Below are positions 42,101-54,100 of a stretch of 64,000 nucleotides of DNA, one piece after another. Made by a program: the position numbers and the translations under genes. The DNA comes from Larus michahellis (Eukaryota; Chordata; Aves; Charadriiformes; Laridae), in NCBI RefSeq assembly GCF_964199755.1, contig NC_133910.1, positions 7,772,501 to 7,836,500 of the forward strand. Reading direction: 5' to 3'. Under the pieces are notes generated by a model. The model saw only the letters and a list, made by a program, of their open reading frames with translations. It had not been told where the DNA came from and did no database searches. Positions within the stretch are counted from its first letter, which is position 1; each line of letters opens with the position of its first letter.

Positions 42101-45100
42101 GCATGCTCCAGAGGGGCTGCGGGCAGCCGACAGACACTCCCAACTTTCTGGGGCACTTTCCCCAGGCAGCCACAGCCCTGACCACGCTCAGGACATGCTC
42201 CAGGGCCAGTCCCAACGGGACAAGGGAGACATGAATTTTCATTTAAAATGGGAAAGAGACAATGAGAGGTGTTAAAGAAAAAAAAATAAATCACAGCACT
42301 GTTAGCACAGTCAATACTCACATCTCCCTCACACTGAGCAAATTACAAAGAAACAGAACAAAAAGGTTAGTAAACAAAACAGCATCAACAGGAAGGACAA
42401 AGCACGAAGTCCGAGGGAAATGCACAAGCCCAGACACTCCACAGCGGCTCACAGGTCTGGGCAGCAGCGCGCTTGGCAGGTCAGTCATGAGACAGAAGCT
42501 GTGGGAACACAAGTTGGCACTACAAAGGGGAAGAGCAGCAAGAGAGGGGTGAGCTGGGAGGGGTGGGATACTTTAGGCCAGCTTGGATGGAGAGGTGTGA
42601 CACAGGACTCCAGGCACATTACAGGGTACGTTGTGGTCTAATGAGTTAACACACCTTGAGCAGAGGCAGCAGTTCTCTCCCCGCCCCATGCTGGGAGCCT
42701 GCGCCTTGTCCTCTAGTAGCCAGTGAGGCGCCCAGAGCCCTAAGGCCAGGGACCCCCACCTTTAAGCTAAGCTGGGTAAGAGATGGGTGCCCACAACAGC
42801 AGCTGAGGCTGTTCCCTGTTCTCTGATCTCTGTTTCAAAGAAGCCGATGGGCTGAAACATGGCTTGGGGCAAACACCCTGGAAAGCCTAGACTGGCTCTG
42901 CATCCCACCTGGGGCATCCCACCCCTGCGGTTCCAGTGGGAAAGCAAGCTTTTCTGGCTACAGGGAAGTCCCTCACCCAAGGGTCTGTGTGCAGGTGAGA
43001 GGCCTTGGGATCACTTCATGTAGGAAGCAAGGTAAAGAGGGTGGGAAGGGAGGAAGCACAGGAGGTATCTGAATTCCTGCTCTGATTTAAGCTTAAGATG
43101 AAGCAATGGCCACCACTTCCCACTAAGACTGGGGGCACCATCCCCTCCAGAAGGGGAATCAGGGATCCCTGAAGTTACCTTCAGTGGATCTGGGTGACCT
43201 CACTGATGACAGGTGGCTTTTTTAAAAGGGCAGCTATTGCTTTTGTTCAACCAAAGCTTTGTTCAGGGCTTTCCTGCATAGGACTGAGCACTCCATTAGA
43301 CCTGCTGATGGGGCCTGCTGAGCATAGCACAGCTTCCCCATATGGCATGTATGCAGTTAGAGCTGGAGAAAAGGGAAAACACCTGGGAACTGGCCACCCA
43401 GGGAGCTGCAAGGCCAGAGGCCCAGCTGAGCAGATGGCTAGAAAATGAGCTCATGGCAGGGCTCCTGGGCTGGTATCCCAGTGTGTCCCAGAGACTGAGC
43501 GACAAGGATCCCTGCCTATTCTGACTGCGTATGTTTTCTAGTTGAGCTCCTGGCCCCAGGCTAGAAGCAGAACTTGGCAAGTCCTTGTCCTTACAGCCAG
43601 AGCACTACAGGATGGCAATCTCCTTCAACAAGGCCCTCCAGGGAACCCATCAGTGCCCAGCTACATCCTCCCTGCCACACTGCCTCTGCCCAGGGAGAGT
43701 CCGGTTCCAGGAGATGCCTCAGGCCCAGGGAGCACCCTGAGCTGACAGGTCATCAGCCTCAGACAAGCACTTTGAAGCAGTTGTCCCATTGCTCAGGCCT
43801 GCAGACCGGGACACTGGCTGACTTACCAGTCCCTTCTGCACTCCTCTGACCTGGGAGCTTTGCTAGTTTACTTGCCATGATTTCCCCAAAGCCAGAGGGC
43901 AAGACTATCCTGTAACTAGGCAGCACCGTGAATGAAGTGAATAGAGAGGCTGAAGGAAGGGCCTTTTGGTAGCCAGCCCGACCACAGCCACCTCTTACAG
44001 GCGCCCCCAGCACTCCTGTCTGGGAAAGACTGTGTTGGCAGGATCCTAACTAGTCTGAAAGCTTGGGATTGCTGCAGAGCCCCAGCATGCTTTTCCCTCG
44101 TGCACCTCCCAGCTCAGCTCTCTCTTGGCTTGCTTTGAGATCCCCCAGGAAACTTAGCAAGTCTTCAGAAGAAGCGGCCTTTTAGTTACTAGCGCAAATC
44201 ATCCATCAGTCAGGTAGATGTTTCCAGACTTTGGAAGCTCAGAACTATTTTTTTCAACAGCTCCTCCATGGGAGGACATCACATCTGAGGAACGGGCGCA
44301 TGGCTCCTAGTCCCAGTTCCCTTGCATACCAGACACGAAATACTCCCACCCATGCCTGCCAGAGCCAGGACATAGTAGGGCAGCCTAATTTTTGTCCAGA
44401 GAGCATATGGCATTGCTCATGTGAGCCAAGCCCTGGGGCTAGAAGGACAGTGAGGGAAATCGGGGAAAAAATTACCGCTGCTTTTGCCTCGGCAGCTTTA
44501 GCTTTCTTCAACCTGGCTTTGCAGGCATCCAGATCCAGGCGGCGGTTCTGCAGGATCCTCCGCTCTTTCTGGAAGGGACAGAAAATGGGGTAAGAGCAAA
44601 CTGCTTAAGAACTGTTGGGGAGGGAAAGGGACAAGGTACCATCTAGGAATCAAATTTATTTCCTTAACAAAAAGTGCTAGTGAGAAAGAAGCAGGTGCTA
44701 TGTTCATCTCATTAGCAAGAGTTTTGAGCCTGGCTGCCAGGGATACAGGCTAACCTTCTGGAAACAGGGCAGCCTATGGGTGGCTGGTGCCCACTAACTG
44801 CAGGAGTCAGGAAAGGAGTTACCTTCCTCATGCCCATCAATTGGCAATCCTACTCTGCTGCAGAGGGAGCCCTGAGCAGATCTAGGATTGGTATTTCCCT
44901 ATCCTTGCATTCTTTGAGGGGAGAGGTATGGAGTCCTCCTTTCTCAATAGGGAAGGAAAATGAATTCTTTCAGCACTGTCTTCCTCTCCCCCTGCCCTCC
45001 TTGTCTCTGGTGACAGGACAAGCTTCCCCTTCCCTGCCACCATACTTACAGATATGGTTCGCCAATCCCCTTCCAGGAAGTTGCGCAGTGGAGTCAGGAA

Positions 45101-48100
45101 GTTGAGGGAGGCAGAGTGGATGAAGTCCCGTTCTGCTGCACCTAAGCGCCTTTGAGTCTCTCCAACTTTTATTAAGGTCTTCCCTGCAATAACAGGAGCC
45201 TTCAGTGCCAGGAGAAACCAATTAACAATGTGTTGGCTTCAGCCAACTCAGACAGAGCTACTAGACTCCAGTTTTGGGGGACAAAGGCACAGTGTACCCT
45301 GCCTGGATGAGGTGACCATGCCCATACCACACCAGCTTCAGTCCTAACTACAATCTGCTTTTAGCTTGAGGCCTCTTCTCAGCTGCTCCCACTGCAGCTT
45401 TGATCTTATCTATCTGAGGCACTTATTCCACTGATGTCCTTTTACTGCCATACCTGCTTGCGCAGAATGATCTTTGTTTGTCTCATAAAACCGAGGCACA
45501 GGAACAGAGCAGCAAATTAAAAAGCACCAGACCAGAAAAAAACGAGTTGATTAGGCAGTGTTGGCTATAGATGCAGTTACAGCTGTTCTGCCTGTAACAG
45601 GACTCGCTATTGAACAACTATTGATTCAGAGAGCAGTAACAAAGATCATGGCAGAGGCAAGGACAGCTGGAAGTTAAGGCTGTGCTTCTGTGCAGGTCTG
45701 CTGCTTAAAGAAGCCCAACATTTCCCCAGGAAAGGCCAACTGTTAGGATTTAAGAGCAGAAAGATGTACTGTGTGGTCAGGAAGGGGCCCGTTGAGGCTT
45801 GTAGCAAAGCACCAACTTTCCGGAGTCTGTTTTCCTGTTCTCTTTCTGCTGGAGAAGGATTTCCACCCTCCACTTGCAGGACACAGTTAAAGGATGGTTC
45901 TCCTGTTCAGAGTCTAGAGAAACTCTGCGCAACTAGATACCACCTTAGACTAAATGTGTACTCAAACTGGACAAAGCTAAAGCCATCCACCGCAACTTCC
46001 TGTCCAGGCGAATTTAGAAAGCCATAGAAATAGCACAGAGCAGTTTCTGCGTCCTATAACCAGTTCCACTAGCTACCCTGGATCTGTGTGTTTCTTCTCT
46101 AGCTCTGCCAGACTTGAGGACTGTATAAGGAATGGGGACACTCCTGCCCCCTTTCTTCCCCCACAGCATGGAGGATGCTTTACCATGGAGTGAGACTGAC
46201 TTCCTACTCCAGATGGGCTGTTCGTTTCTGTGCTAGAGAAGACCCTTCTCTGGCCTCAGCTTTGACACACTAATAGGCAGGTTGCCACAAGGGAAGCAGG
46301 CCACCCTACCCCCTTCAAGAGGCATGCTGCCAGTGTCTTAACCCAAAACAGTAATGTGGATATTCTCTTAGGAAGGTATGAGTCCCAGGGCTTTTTAATT
46401 AGCCAGGCTGACTTACCATAAGGTGTCCCTGGCCCAAAGTCATTAGCTGCTTCTGTCATGTACTGTGCCAGCAGCTCCCCGTTGGTGACCCGGGAAGGCA
46501 CCTTCCGGTCAAGCTTCTCATAGAGGAATTCTTCTACTCTGGCACCTGGAATGAGGATGCCACCAGCAGTTACAAGACGGAGGATGAAGGAGGGGTCCCT
46601 GAAACTGGCATTCAAGGTAGCCCACCCATGCAGCCCTCAATGCAGTGGACAGCAAGCACCAGCACCAGGAGAAGGTGTCCCTTCCCCAGCCCTCAGGAGC
46701 ACTGCCAGGCTGTGTAGGGCAGCAGCCAGTCATCTCTCAGCTACATTGGGAAGGAAGGACAGGCCCTGCAAAGATAGGTTCCTTCCAACCCCCACAAACT
46801 CAATGGAACAGGGATCTTTGCCAGAGGGCATCTATTAACACTGAGCTGCAAGGGATATTTGTCCGTTAAGCACTAGAAGAACCTGGACTTACTAGGGTTT
46901 GGCTGCAGCAGAACTTCAGTCTGACGCAAGATCTTCTCTGTCCAGTTCTTTGTGCAGTCTGCCCTGGCCAGAAGGTTTTCAAAGTGGGCGTCTAGTTCAG
47001 TCTTCTCAGCCTGGCCCAACTTTTCTTCAGTAAACTGCAGGAAGGATGTAGTCATTAGAAGGTCTGTTATACTAAAGCAAAATTATACTGTGCTATAGAG
47101 CTATTAAGAGACACTAAGGCTTATTCTGTCTCATGTATTCATCTTCGGTTAGAGCTAAAGGGCCTTCGAGGTGTCATTCTTTGTTGCCAGGGGAAGAGGG
47201 CAAAAGTTTGTCTAAGAGTAGAACATTTAGCTTAAAATAGAGCCCAGGTTTCAGAGGTGTTCTGGAATAAGTATTGCTTAATAAGGTCTGGTACAAAAAT
47301 ACTCTAATTGTGAGGAATCTATTTGAATGTGCATTGGCTTCCAGTGCTTCATGCAGGAGAGCAATACACATCCTTCAGGGGAGGCAAGATGCCAATTCCC
47401 TTCACCTCCTCCTAACCGTGTCCTGCAAACCCAGTGGGATCAGGAATGCCACTACCACCTCACAAATCATGCTTTCTTCTCATCTTATTAGACAAGCATG
47501 TATACAGCATTGGTTTTGCTACAGGGCTTGTGAGTGCCCTCCAACAGCCATCGGACTGACAGTGTCTGAGCGCTGCCTCCTGCCTTGCTGGCAGTGAGCT
47601 ACCAACTGATGTTTAAGGAAGCTCAAACTCAGGATTTAGATAAAAATGCATCCAGCAAGTGACTCTTCCTCTAGGACACACTCTGAAGCAGGGTATTGAG
47701 AGAAATATAACGGTGCCTGACTTCTCGCAGCACTCAGATTCATACTGGCAATGGACTCTCCCTCTGTGATTCCTTTTAAGTTTAAGATGAGCAGCAGGGA
47801 AAAGCAGGCTGTGCAAGTCTTCAGTATCTTCACACTGCGCAGTGACATCTGACAAGCAAGATTTGTCAGTCTAGAAGTGCAGCATCAGATGGCCTGGACA
47901 CCCCCCATTGCTTTCTTGGGGGGATTTCTGAGAGAAGAGCTCACTCCCTCTCATCCCATCCCCATTTCCCATTCAGTCCTCTCAGTGAAGTTGGCCAAGC
48001 ACAATTTCCTGCTCTTGATGGAACTAGCATCTTGTTGGACCATACTAAAAGGACCCTCTAGACAGCTATGCCACTTGGGATCCTACAGAGGCTGCAGCTG

Positions 48101-51100
48101 TCCTTTTAGCCCTTGTTGCTGACCTTTGGTGCCATTGTTATCAGGACATGGTGCAGTAAAATACCTGGTACAGTTAGGTGCCAAGAGATGAAAGCCTGGC
48201 TAAAACTCCTAGATGAAACACAGCTCCTGTCTAATCTGCCACTTTTACCTTCTCCTCTCCCCTCCCCTGTCCCAGAGCTCAACTCTAGATGGGCCAAGAT
48301 GACCTCTTCCTCGGGTCTTGGTCTGGTGTCTGCTGCCCCTCCCGAAAGGCTTTCTGGCAAGCTCTGTTCCTATGGCTGCCCAGTGCCCCCAGCTGTGCTC
48401 GCATCCAGTACAATGCTGGGAACAAAGTGAGATAAGGAGCAAGCCCAGAACCAGCATTCGAGGCAGGCAAACAGCCATTAGGAGTCCTGTTACCAGCCGT
48501 GTGCAAATGCTACTAGATGTCCGAGATATACAAGCCCTGCAGGTATGTTTACACAGTGACCTGTTTGGGCAAGCTAGAGCCACTGAACTGTTTAGCCTGA
48601 TGTTGGTGGTGACAGATACCGAACTGCAAGGGCAGCCATGTTCCCTCCTGAAGCCCAGTGGGGACACAGGAGTCGCAGCCATGCATGACCAGGGATCGCT
48701 TCACTAGTCTCTTCCTCAGCACCAGAAGCCCCCGGTTACTGACAGTCATTTTCAGCTCAGTCTTGCCATGGACCCCTGGCTATTGCTGGACATGGCTAAG
48801 AGCAGATTCAAAGTGAGAAGGTGTTTGTATTGCTTTGTACCTAATGTCCATGACTGCCTTTGGGGGATGCACACGAGCATCAGACATGCGTGAGCGGCTG
48901 AGGCTCTGTCACTGTTGGAAGCCCAGGGCTGTTTTCAGACTCTGCCAGGCTGGGCTGAGTCACTGCCATGCAGCAAACTGGGGCTTCCCAGGTATTTGGC
49001 ACAAATTCTTGAGTCATCTGTTTAAGAGCTTTCTTAAACAAGCCAAGACTCTTTGATGCAAGCATAACAGTCTTCCTCGCCCCCCTCTCCCAGGCAGCTT
49101 TTTGAGATCTCATTTCACTTTCAAGTTTAGCTCTTCTTCCTGCAATTTACACTCTCCTGCACCAGCGTCTGCCCTGAAGCTGTCAAGCCTAAACCCAGTT
49201 TCTTATCAGCTGAATTCAGTCAGCTTCTTACAGCATTGCTGCAGAGTCAGATCACTGCTGAAGCCCTCCAGCATCTCCACAGTGCTACTGCCAGCCTCTT
49301 GAATCACTCTGGCTGTGGGGTCCTTTGCTATATTCACAAGCGGCATCTCCAAACATCAATGTCCTTTGCAGCTGTTTTCTGTAACCCACCCCTTCACCCA
49401 GTGCAGAGGAATAATGTGTGTCATTTGCACAGCACTTGGCCAGGGAGCAGCCAGGACTCAGAAACTTTAGTGCCTGAATTGAGATAAGAACCAAGCTGTT
49501 TGTCTTGCAAGTCAGCAAGAGGGCTGAGGACACGCACCACGATCACTGGAAGCCTAGGCTATGCCAGAAGGGGAGGATGGGCAGGAAATCTCAGTCACAG
49601 CCTGTGGCTCCAAAGGGTCAGGTCAGAAAACAATCTCCTATTCAGGCTTTCTTTCAGCATTGGAAAGCAGGACATGAACATCATAAAGTGGGTGCAAGGG
49701 CATGGGAGGCTGTAGCTCACATGCTGGGAGGCTGTTACTCCATTTACACTTAATTCCCTCAGTGTCTCCCTCCCCCCTGCCCAGAAGGCAGCTACGCTGC
49801 AAAGTCCAGACCCAGGCACAGCCTTGGGGCAGCTGGTACCACTTCATTGAGGGTTGCTTTTCCTCCCCTCCAGCACACTTCTGCCTCCTTGTCTGTACAT
49901 GGGGAGTCACTGATCCAGCTCAACTTGACCTCTAACATGACTTTTCAGGCAGATCAGAGAACTCGCCCAACTCACAGCACTACTGGGAACCTGCCACCAT
50001 CAGGTGCAAAGGAGAGCGGGACCACCTCTTGCAGGAGCAACTTGCAGTGAGATCAGATGAGGCTTCTCACAGAAGCACAGCCAGTGAAGGAGATTAGAGG
50101 TAAGTTACACCGCCTTATCCTATGAGCTGGTTCTTTCTTATGTCTGGTGCAAGTGGAGATCTGAGCTTTCAGGTGGCAACAGGTCTCAGCTGCTGATCCC
50201 CTCTTAACTGGCTGCCCAAGTCAGCGTCCCCAGTGGAAAGCAGGGCAGAACAATAGCAGTTTATGAAGTCTGGCTACTCAAGCATTTCAAGCAGAACTCC
50301 TCCATAAAGGGCTTCTGTTCCCAGGAATTTGTTTTCATAACACTTACAGAAATTTCATTATTTTTGCCTTCCCATTGAACAAGCATAAGATTTTACTGTG
50401 AGGCCAAGAGATGCAGGAGAACAGATGAGTTGATCATACACTCACGCCTCCTGAATGTAAAAAGACAGATTAAAAATATTTTGTGTCTTGCTGCTCCTGG
50501 ACTAGAGGCATTGGTGTCTTTTGCAGCACCAAATACTCCAGACTGCCACAAATGGGAGCCTTATTTGGCTGTATCAAGTTGACCTACAGGCTTGGTGAAT
50601 ATCCACCTGGGAGAGAGTCAGCGCAGACAGAGCACGTGCAATTGCAATGCCTGGGGAGAACCTTAAGCTCCTTCACCCTGCTGTGACAGAATTACTCCCA
50701 TTTGTTTTTTAGAATCTGATGGCTGGGTCAACGGTCCCACCCTGAACCAATTCCAGGATCTGCATCTTGGGATCACATGCCAGGTCATGGTGCTGAGAGG
50801 CTCCACTGATCCTGTCCTGCAGGAAGCGTCCCTGCAGCTGATCCAGCTGAGCACCAGTCCCTTCTTTGTGCAGGGAAGTCAATGAGGTGATTAATAATGC
50901 AGGGCAGCCTTTTGTTGAGTGCCACTCTCGCTCTCCAGGAAGAGGAGAGTCGTGCTGCATTCCAGGGCATCAATAATTCAGCCAAAGGTTGGGTTTCCTC
51001 TGGGAGGCTTGGCTGGCCAGCAGGAACGCTAGATGCATTATCAGGGTCCGTGTGGGCAAGCAGGCTGACACATCAGGACAGCAGCACTTGGGTGACAGGC

Positions 51101-54100
51101 CCGAAAGCAGAAAGACTATGCAGGACTGCAGTTAGGGCAGCTGTCTGCATCCACAGCTTGGGAGAAAAAGCCCCTTTCCCCAAGAGACTTGGTAGGTACA
51201 CTACTGGGATGTCAGGATGTCAGAGCTGAGCTGGATGGGTCCCCCGGCACTACAGCTACAATATCAAAAAAGGCTGTGCTTACAGCCCTAGAGACTTAAG
51301 GCCATCAAGTTTAGGCTTTAAAATAGCACGTGTTGTTTTCCTTGCTGAAAGCATTAGCATCTTTTCTCCCCTTTAAAGTGAGGGGAATAGAATCCCAGTG
51401 CTCCCACTGAGTTATGCCAACACCACAGCGGTTTTGCACAACGCAGCACAAGTTGACTTGTGTCTCTTCCAGGCTTGTGTGATTTTTCCATCCCTCTCCC
51501 TCCAGCTGGCCCAGGTCTGTATGCTGTGAGCTCGGACAGGGTAGCTGCAGCCCCCTGGCAGAGGATCTGGTGGCAGAGTTTGGGCCCTTATACCACTTGC
51601 AGGGTCCCCGGTTTTTCCAGTTGGACATTACTTATGACTTTCCACCTTAAATCACAGAGATCAAAGCAGAGCCAGGAGTCTTAAACCAGGAATAGTCTCC
51701 TGCACCTGCTGATGGATTTTCCAAAGCCTCTGAAAAGCTTCATAATGCCCAGGCTACTGTAACATTTGCTTTTTTGGTTATCAGAGGCAAGACGGAATCA
51801 GTTCTGGCAATCAATCTCCCACCTTGTACAGTGTTACATTAGGAGAGAAGCCATAGCCACTTACTCAGCATCTAAAAACTACCTGAATCTCAACAGCTCT
51901 GGACCAGATACAGAGTATGCTTCAAGTATTTGGTCACCAGGAGTCAGGAAAGCAAGGCTCTGAGCCAAGCAAAACTGTGCTAGAGGACAGAAGGAAGCCA
52001 TTAACAGGACAGCTTGGTTAACTCATGAGCAAGGAATTTAAGAGAGGAAAAAATACTGCCCTCATGGACTTGTAGGTGTGTTTCAAATGGAAATGGGCTC
52101 TGGCCCATACCTCTGCCTTCAAAACCCTTTTCTTAAGTCACCTCCTGTTCTCTTGACTTTTAAGGTGTCTGGCAACCAAGGTATCAACCCCAGTAAGGTC
52201 AGCAAGCAGAGGGGAAAAGTCTATTTTATCACCAGAGTTAAGAGAGATGGGGGAGTCTGTCTTTCTTCAAGGCCTTTAAGATAGAGTAAGTCAACCCCTA
52301 GCTGCTAGTAGTAATTACATTAACAGTGGAATAAGCACCCAAAAGCTGTACTCAACGCTTGGACAATTTCACCCAGAGTCAGTTTACATCAAAACTGACA
52401 AAAGACAGACACCTACAATTATTTCCAGACATCCCTGGCAGAGCATGGCTAGAACAGAGGCATCCAATGTGTTAGCTTTGGAAGGAGAGATGCCAGTTCT
52501 GTAGGGAAGCTGGAGCTTTTACCATAGCTTCCTCTGCAGAGGTTTGGGATCATACCCGCTCACCGGTAACTGGAAGATGCAGCTGATCAAAGACAAAGGC
52601 CTTATTCTCCTTCAGTGAATATGGAAGAACATGACCTGTTTGAAGTCTGCCTGCAGGTGCAGCTGTTAGGGGCTATGTGCTGCATCCCCTCTGAGGATGC
52701 TTACTCGATGGCTGTGACTGGTGGTGCAAGTGTCAATACAGTACATTGTCGAGTGGGATGCTGAATCCTACAAAAGCTCTTTATCCTTGCAGCTGCAAGC
52801 TTAAGCTTGTTTCCCACTCCCAGGGCAATAGTGATGACCACCACTACCTCCCTCCTCTACTTTATCTACTTATGCTACCTGTTTTGTTTTTCCAAAGAAC
52901 ATAAGAGATGCCATGAAGGTTGCAGGGCACTGCCTGGTCAGGGAGCCATGTACACAAGCCTGACAAGACAGTTATGCTTATACAGCTTCTTTCTCACAGC
53001 CACATTTGTCCTGTTCGTGCTGGACACAGGTACAGGGTTGCCCACCCAGGAGTACACAAGCCCTTCAAGCTGCCTAGGTTCTCCTCAGGTAGGAGTCCTG
53101 CTAACTGGTGCCTGAACTAGGAAAAGCCAAATAAAGGGACTGGTTGTTTGAGGTTTTTTTTTTTGGTCATGCGCAAGGTCAAGCCTAGTCCAAAATCCTT
53201 CAGCCAGCACCTACGTTAGGTTGTATTTGACAGGTTTCAAACGAGGACAGCTCCTGCCCTAAGCCTCAGGGAAGCCACCCCAGAGGTGGTGTGCTGACCG
53301 TGCTCTGCCTCCTTCCCCACCTCCTGAGCAATGCTACAGCCCTTCTTCCAGTTCAAGTTAAGCTCTCGTGTGTTGGCCAGACATCTCAGCCAGACAGCAA
53401 TAGCTAATGCTGTCTGAGTGGCACAGCACATAATGGCCAGTCCATTTATCTCCCAGTTGCTGCAGTTCCAGTAAAACATCACTTTGTTAAATGCCTGGAG
53501 CCAAAGAAAGGATCTCCAATACTAGAGAAAAACTGAGCTTATTCTAGGCAGGTCTTATTCCCCTCCTGGAAGATCTGCCGTGCTAGAGTGCTACAAACCC
53601 AATCCTCGTTGCCAACAGCAGACCTCAGCTGTCATTTCTGGCTCTTGGTGGGGATCGGGCAATGTTCACCCACACTAGCAGCAGGACTCTATGGGGAAAG
53701 CCTAAATAGGCCTATTTCCTCAGCAATTAGACTTCAGGAGGTTGTTTTCAGCCTCAGCAATCCATTTCCTTCCAGTCTCCCCTCCTTACACAAACACCTG
53801 CATGCTGTCCACAAGTAGCAGTGCCCATTTTGTTTCAAGAAATTACTACTGCAATTAGTCATATGAATATTCATATGCAAGATTATGTGAAGTAGGTGTA
53901 GCAGGCAGAAGCCACTATTTATAAACGCCTCCTTGCTCTAGAATAGCTGTGTGCAGACACTGTTCCCATGCCTGTCTCCTTCCTACGCCTTGAAGCTAAA
54001 AACCACTTATCAGAGACTTACAATAAGACTTCTAAACATAAGATTTCTTTACAGCTTTTCTTCCTTTCTTCTGCTACCAAGGTCATTTGCATGAGAACAG

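Noticed and set aside
46765-46800. Second CR1-like string (aggttccttccaaccccc)
   Set aside because: Same reason; no flanking CR1 sequence or terminal repeats.
48245-48682. 145-codon minus-strand frame in SH3GLB2 intron 1
   Set aside because: Overlaps other random frames on both strands; no similarity recognised.
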